From the NCBI RefSeq assembly GCF_013375935.1, contig NZ_CP056117.1, positions 620,001 to 684,000 of the forward strand: a stretch of 64,000 nucleotides of DNA, given 5' to 3'. This document shows positions 60,382 through 64,000 of this stretch, piece after piece. Source of the stretch: Enterobacter cloacae. Its GTDB lineage: Bacteria > Pseudomonadota > Gammaproteobacteria > Enterobacterales > Enterobacteriaceae. The notes under the pieces are model-generated. The model saw only the letters and a list, made by a program, of their open reading frames with translations. It did not search any database and was not told where the DNA came from. The translations under genes and the position numbers were made by a program. Each line of letters opens with the position of its first letter. The stretch's first letter is position 1.

Positions 60382-60403
60382 CCATGCGCAATTTCGTTAC
60401 AGA

Positions 60404-61074
60404 TCACCCCTCGCCGGGAATGGTCAGCGGGCCGCCTTTCTCCAGCGTGGTCTGCCAGCCGGGACGCGCTTCCACTCTCTGCTTCCACGCCTGAATATGG
60501 TCCAGATTGTCGATGCCGCCTCGCGCCAGCAGGGCAAAAAGCGGAAAACTCATCTGTATATCGGCCATGGTCAGCGCGTCGCCCGCAAACCAGGGGCGCT
60601 TAGCCAGATAATCGTTGATAAAACGCGCGTGCGTTTCCAGCTGGCGGTTGAGATATGCCTTTTGCACCCCTGCCCCAGCGCCTTACCCAGCGTGCGCAGG
60701 CCAAACGGTACGGGAGGTTTACCCAGGCTGCTGAAGACCAGCTTCATTAACAGCAGCGGCATCAGCGAACCTTCGGCGTAGTGGAGCCAGAATCGATACT
60801 GCACTTTATTGGCGGGATCTAACGGCTTGAATCGTGATTCCGGATCGTACGTTTCCTGAAGATATTCCAGAATCGCCCCCGATTCGGCCAGAACCAGTCC
60901 GTTATCTTCCAGCACCGGGGATTTACCCAGCGGGTGCACTTTTTTGAGCGAGTCAGGCGCCAGCATGGATTTTTCGCGCTGGTAGCGCACAATCTCATAC
61001 GTCAGCCCCAGCTCCTCCAGCGCCCAGAGGACGCGATGTGAACGAGACTGGTTAAGGTGGTGGACCGTTAGCAT
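60404..61074 (-). pseudogene. glutathione S-transferase family protein, frameshifted
   Basis: The N-terminal thioredoxin-like GST domain (VHHLNQSRSHRVLWALEELGL, LGKSPVLEDNGLVLAESGAI) is intact to about residue 135, then the frame is lost at a four-G run near 60666-60676. One extra G would restore GQGVQKAYLNRQLETHARFI, continuing to PGWQTTLEKGGPLTIPGEG. The repaired protein would be about 223 residues. Either a recent single-base deletion or a sequencing error. Confidence 0.82.
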
Positions 61075-61195
61075 GATGTTCTCCTGTGAGTCATACTTAT
61101 TAACTATAGAAAACTGAACAACTTCACGAAAAAAATTCGGCTAAAATCCGACCGTCCCCGCTGGAAAAAACGACCACCACGCTTAGAATTAAAGT

Positions 61196-61338
61196 GTCAG
61201 CACAAACCGGAACCTCCTCCACAAGCTCGACACGAGGGGTGCTGATGTCGGGGGAAACCCTCCCGTGAACCAGCGGGATAGAGCGAAAGACAAAGACCGG
61301 AAATAAACTAAAGCGCCCTTGTGGCGCTTTAGTTTTTG
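61196..61338 (+). ncRNA. sraL: SraL (RyjA) small RNA
   Basis: A non-coding segment downstream of and opposite to soxR, the E. coli/Salmonella location of SraL. It starts near GTCAGCACAAACCGG, preceded by a TAGAAT -10 (61184-61189), contains a stem-loop (CACGAGGGGTGCTG, GTCGGGGGAAACC), and ends at a strong terminator. SraL is an RpoS-dependent Hfq/ProQ RNA that represses tig in Salmonella. Confidence 0.8.
61305..61338. terminator. shared terminator of sraL and soxR
   Basis: AAACTAAAGCGCC-CTTGT-GGCGCTTTAGTTT forms a 13-bp stem followed by T residues on both strands. It ends SraL and lies 32 bases past the soxR stop. Confidence 0.92.
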
Positions 61339-61369
61339 ATGCTTTTACACGGCAACGGGCGGCGCTGGC

Positions 61370-61828
61370 TCAATCTTCCTCCAGCAGGCGCGCCCCCGTC
61401 CCCTGCTCGCCCAGCCTGTCGCCCGGGTTACGCAGCGGGCAATCGCTACGGGATAAGCACCCGCAGCCAATGCATCCGTCCAGCTCATCGCGCAGCGCTA
61501 CCAGGGTATGAATACGCCGGTCCAGCTCCTCTCGCCACTGGGACGACAGCTCCTTCCACTCTTTTGCGCTCAGGGAGTGCCCTTCCGGCAACACGCCGAA
61601 CGCGTCCCCAATCGTGGCCAGGGGGATGCCGATACGTTGCGCAATTTTAATGATGGCCACGTAGCGGAGCACGTCACGGGTGTAGCGCCGCTGGTTTCCG
61701 GCGTTACGGATACTTTTTATTAACCCTTTGCTTTCATAGAAGTGAAGCGCCGACACCGCCACGCCGCTTCGCTTAGCCACTTCACCGGGGGTTAACAGCG
61801 CTTTGATACGCGGCAATCTCTTTTCCAT
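61370..61828 (-). CDS. soxR: redox-sensing regulator SoxR
   Basis: A 152-residue MerR-family protein: N-terminal helix-turn-helix with [21 protein letters not shown], dimer helix, and [12 protein letters not shown], the four-cysteine 2Fe-2S site (C-x2-C-x-C-x5-C). Oxidation of the cluster by redox-cycling drugs turns on soxS. Divergent from soxS over a single operator. Confidence 0.98.
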   Translation of the reverse strand: MEKRLPRIKALLTPGEVAKRSGVAVSALHFYESKGLIKSIRNAGNQRRYTRDVLRYVAIIKIAQRIGIPLATIGDAFGVLPEGHSLSAKEWKELSSQWREELDRRIHTLVALRDELDGCIGCGCLSRSDCPLRNPGDRLGEQGTGARLLEED

Positions 61829-61836
61829 AAAACCTC

Positions 61837-61867
61837 TTTACCTCAAGTTAACTTGAGGAATTATACT
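61837..61867 (+). promoter_or_regulatory. soxS promoter with sox box
   Basis: The perfect 18-bp palindrome CCTCAAGTTAACTTGAGG (61841-61858) lies between TTTACC (61837-61842) and TATACT (61862-61867). The 19-bp spacer is the over-long type that MerR-family activators compensate by DNA distortion. It also overlaps the soxR promoter region. Confidence 0.96.
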
Positions 61868-61926
61868 CCCCCGCAGAGAAAACGACGAATCAACCAGGAC
61901 AGATGTCTCCACAGAGGGGTAACCTT

Positions 61927-62253
61927 ATGTCGCATCAGCAAATTATTCAGACGCTTATTGAATGGATTGATGAACACATCGACCAGCCGTTAAGCATTGA
62001 TGTGGTCGCTAAGAAGTCGGGCTATTCGAAATGGTATCTTCAGAGAATGTTCCGCACCGTGATGCACCAGACGCTCGGGGACTATATCCGCCAGCGCAGG
62101 CTGCTGCTGGCGGCACAGGCGCTACGCTCTACGCAGCGGCCCATTTTTGATATCGCGATGGATTTGGGTTATGTGTCGCAACAAACGCTTTCCCGCGTGT
62201 TCCGCCGCGAGTTTGACCGAACGCCGAGCGACTACCGCCATCAGCTTAATTAA
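61927..62253 (+). CDS. soxS: superoxide response activator SoxS
   Basis: A 108-residue AraC/XylS regulator consisting only of the two-HTH DNA-binding domain: SIDVVAKKSGYSKWYLQRMF and DIAMDLGYVSQQTLSRVFRREF. The ATG at 61927 gives MSHQQIIQ as in E. coli (107 residues). It activates oxidative-stress and efflux genes. Confidence 0.97.
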   Translation: MSHQQIIQTLIEWIDEHIDQPLSIDVVAKKSGYSKWYLQRMFRTVMHQTLGDYIRQRRLLLAAQALRSTQRPIFDIAMDLGYVSQQTLSRVFRREFDRTPSDYRHQLN

Positions 62254-62259
62254 TGCGTG

Positions 62260-63825
62260 TTAACGCGATGGCTGCTGCTGCCAGGCCATAAACGCCTGGG
62301 GCGGCATCGCTTTCGCGAAGTGCCATCCCTGACAGTACTGCACGCCGCGTTTCAGCAGCCAGCTCACCTGATCCCCCGTCTCGACCCCTTCCGCAATGGT
62401 CTTCAGCCGCAGGCTTTGCGCCATCTCTATGATGTGCTCGGCAATCAGGTGGCTGGTGCTGTTGGTGGTTAAGGTATCGATAAAGGATTTGTCGATTTTC
62501 AGAATATCGACGTTCAGCGAATAGAGGTTATGCAGGTTAGAGTAGCCGGTTCCGAAATCATCAATCGCCACTTCATAGCCCGCCTGGCGGAACGCCTGAA
62601 TCACCGGCGTGGTTTTGGGCACATCAATAAAGCCACGCTCCGTCACCTCAATTTTGATCTGCTGCGCGCGAACCGCGTAATAGCGGGCTTTGTCTGAGAT
62701 CAGCGCGATAAGACGCGAGGAGTGGAAGTCCGAGGCCGACAGGTTAATCGAGATATAGAGATGAGGATGAGCGGCAAGAAAATGCCCCAAATCGCTGAAC
62801 ACCTCCTCCACGACGTAATCCGTTATGCGCTCAATCATCCCCTCTTTTTCGGCCAGGGGAATAAACTCCGCCGGGCTCATGACCTGTCCGTTAAAGCCGG
62901 GCCAGCGCAGCAGCGCCTCTGCACCCACGCACTGGTTATTTTTAATATCAATAATGGGCTGATAATGTACGCAAAGCTGCCGCTTATTCAGCGCCCGGTG
63001 CAGAAGGCGGCCAGGGGAATTAAATTCACGGTGCGTGCGGGACCACACCAGCAGAATAATAATGCTGCAAATCATCCCCAGCGGCAGCGTCAGGGTAGCC
63101 TGATGATAAAGCGTTTGATAAAAGCGGGCGCTGGAGGTTGAAACGATGGCGGCAATGGGCCGCGTATCCGATTTCACGATCGTATAAAACCGGTCATCCT
63201 TTTGAAACGCCGCGTCCTTATGTCCAATCATCGAGCTTAATAAGGAAATATTGGCTTTCTGGCTAACGGAAAAAAAAGCATTGCTGACGGTGTCATACAC
63301 GCCCCACGCCAGGGCACGATCGTCTGACATCACTTCGCTATATGAAAGCGGATTAACCACCACCACATTATGTCCGCGCTGCACATATATCATTTTATAG
63401 CCGTTAAAAAATGGCGTATCGCGAAAATAATAGATGGCAACGTCGGGCTTACGATTGTAATTGGCAGTGGAGATCGTATAAGGATGTGCCGGTGTAGAAA
63501 TGGTCGAACAAAGAAAACTCTGACCTTCAGCATAAATTAAATCAGCAACAAACAGGCGGCCGCGGACAACGTTCAACATATATTGACGATGCTCCGGCGT
63601 ACAAACTTTACCCTGATATTTTTCCGCCTCGTCCTGCGCCAGACCAATCTGTTGAATAACCAGTTCAGTTTTGTCTAAAGCAAGTTCAGCAAACGTGCGA
63701 AGCTGGGAACTGGTTTCCGACACGGCTCTCAGCTGGGCAAACCATAGCGCAAGCATCACCGGCAGCATGACTACCATGATAATCCCTACCGCTCTGAGCA
63801 CCTTGCGCCGCGCGCTACGATTCAT
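62260..63825 (-). CDS. pdeC: c-di-GMP phosphodiesterase PdeC (YjcC)
   Basis: The protein has 520 residues from the ATG at 63825 (start MNRSARRK); an in-frame ATG 27 codons upstream is less likely because E. coli PdeC begins near the first helix. It has two helices flanking a periplasmic CSS domain (residues about 40-240), whose motif here reads CST in SFLCSTIS, and then an EAL domain: GAEALLRW, INLSASDFHS, IDDFGTGYSNL, DILKIDKSFI, TIAEGVET. It cleaves cyclic di-GMP, and in E. coli periplasmic disulfide formation inhibits it. Convergent with soxS, six bases apart. Confidence 0.93.
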   Translation of the reverse strand: MNRSARRKVLRAVGIIMVVMLPVMLALWFAQLRAVSETSSQLRTFAELALDKTELVIQQIGLAQDEAEKYQGKVCTPEHRQYMLNVVRGRLFVADLIYAEGQSFLCSTISTPAHPYTISTANYNRKPDVAIYYFRDTPFFNGYKMIYVQRGHNVVVVNPLSYSEVMSDDRALAWGVYDTVSNAFFSVSQKANISLLSSMIGHKDAAFQKDDRFYTIVKSDTRPIAAIVSTSSARFYQTLYHQATLTLPLGMICSIIILLVWSRTHREFNSPGRLLHRALNKRQLCVHYQPIIDIKNNQCVGAEALLRWPGFNGQVMSPAEFIPLAEKEGMIERITDYVVEEVFSDLGHFLAAHPHLYISINLSASDFHSSRLIALISDKARYYAVRAQQIKIEVTERGFIDVPKTTPVIQAFRQAGYEVAIDDFGTGYSNLHNLYSLNVDILKIDKSFIDTLTTNSTSHLIAEHIIEMAQSLRLKTIAEGVETGDQVSWLLKRGVQYCQGWHFAKAMPPQAFMAWQQQPSR

Positions 63826-64000
63826 TTCCCGCTCTATATCCCTGCATGTTGTACGCCTGCGGCAATCAAGGCCGGCTGCTTTGAAAAACAGGTGATTACG
63901 TTGCATGAATCATGCGAAGTTAGCAACTGACTTTTGGTATTAAAAATCTGAAATTTCATGATGACGATAATATTTTCCCGTAAGCCAAACTAAAAGTATT
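63826..64000. other. upstream region of pdeC at window end
   Basis: AT-rich non-coding sequence; in E. coli yjcB and ssb follow. The pdeC promoter should lie here; no clear element was identified. Confidence 0.4.

Overview
The window is chromosomal DNA of an Enterobacteriaceae member, probably of the Enterobacter/Lelliottia/Leclercia type. The gene order proP, yjcZ-crfC, phnA, phnB, phnCDEFGHIJKLMNOP, yjdP, fdhF, yjcO, gltP, acs-yjcH-actP, yjcE, ghxP, soxR/soxS, pdeC follows the 92-93 min region of E. coli. Protein lengths agree with E. coli almost gene by gene. Differences from E. coli are a 16S-tRNA-Glu-23S-5S rRNA operon next to proP, a NicO metal exporter and a kdgT-like permease beside it, no nrf genes between acs and gltP, and a cidA/cidB/LysR group between actP and yjcE. 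Genus assignment is inference.

Region 1 (1-18.9 kb) is accessory DNA, nearly all on the minus strand. It opens with the 3' part of a degenerate HD-GYP protein read on the plus strand. A convergent operon of about 11.5 kb follows. In transcription order it encodes a 66-aa Cys-rich peptide with a double-glycine leader, a membrane-anchored DsbA-like oxidoreductase, an LpxL-like acyltransferase, a C39-peptidase ABC exporter (interrupted by an in-frame TAG), MacA-, MacB- and TolC-like export proteins, and a small FAS-II-like set (ketosynthase, hotdog dehydratase, ACP, ketoreductase). I read this as a candidate uncharacterised system that makes, oxidises, perhaps acylates, and exports a small peptide or a peptide/lipid product. 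A LuxR-type regulator gene separates it from a chaperone-usher fimbrial operon (major pilin, usher, chaperone, adhesin, minor pilin). The usher gene carries two frameshifts in G tracts, one of them a run of ten.

Region 2 (19.5-25 kb) is the rRNA operon on the minus strand, with tandem P1/P2 promoters, boxA and a terminator. Region 3 (25-33 kb) holds the NicO exporter, proP with a perfect CRP site upstream, kdgT, and the crfC-yjcZ pair. Region 4 (33-45 kb) is phnA, phnB and the complete 14-gene C-P lyase operon, followed by yjdP. Region 5 (45-49 kb) has fdhF with its selenocysteine UGA, SECIS hairpin and sigma-54 promoter, a Hok-type toxin locus, and yjcO. Region 6 (49-57 kb) covers glutamate uptake (gltP), acetate activation and uptake (acs, yjcH, actP) and a cid/lrg-like pair with a LysR regulator. 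Region 7 (57-64 kb) has a Na+/H+ antiporter, a purine permease with PurR-like boxes, a frameshifted GST gene, the SraL/RyjA small RNA, soxR/soxS with a perfect sox box, and the c-di-GMP phosphodiesterase gene pdeC.

GC-rich palindromic repeats, five of one family and several of a second, lie between genes throughout the core part; one supplies the end of a LysR coding sequence. Three frameshifts fall at G/C homopolymers, so sequencing error must be excluded before any of these genes is called broken.
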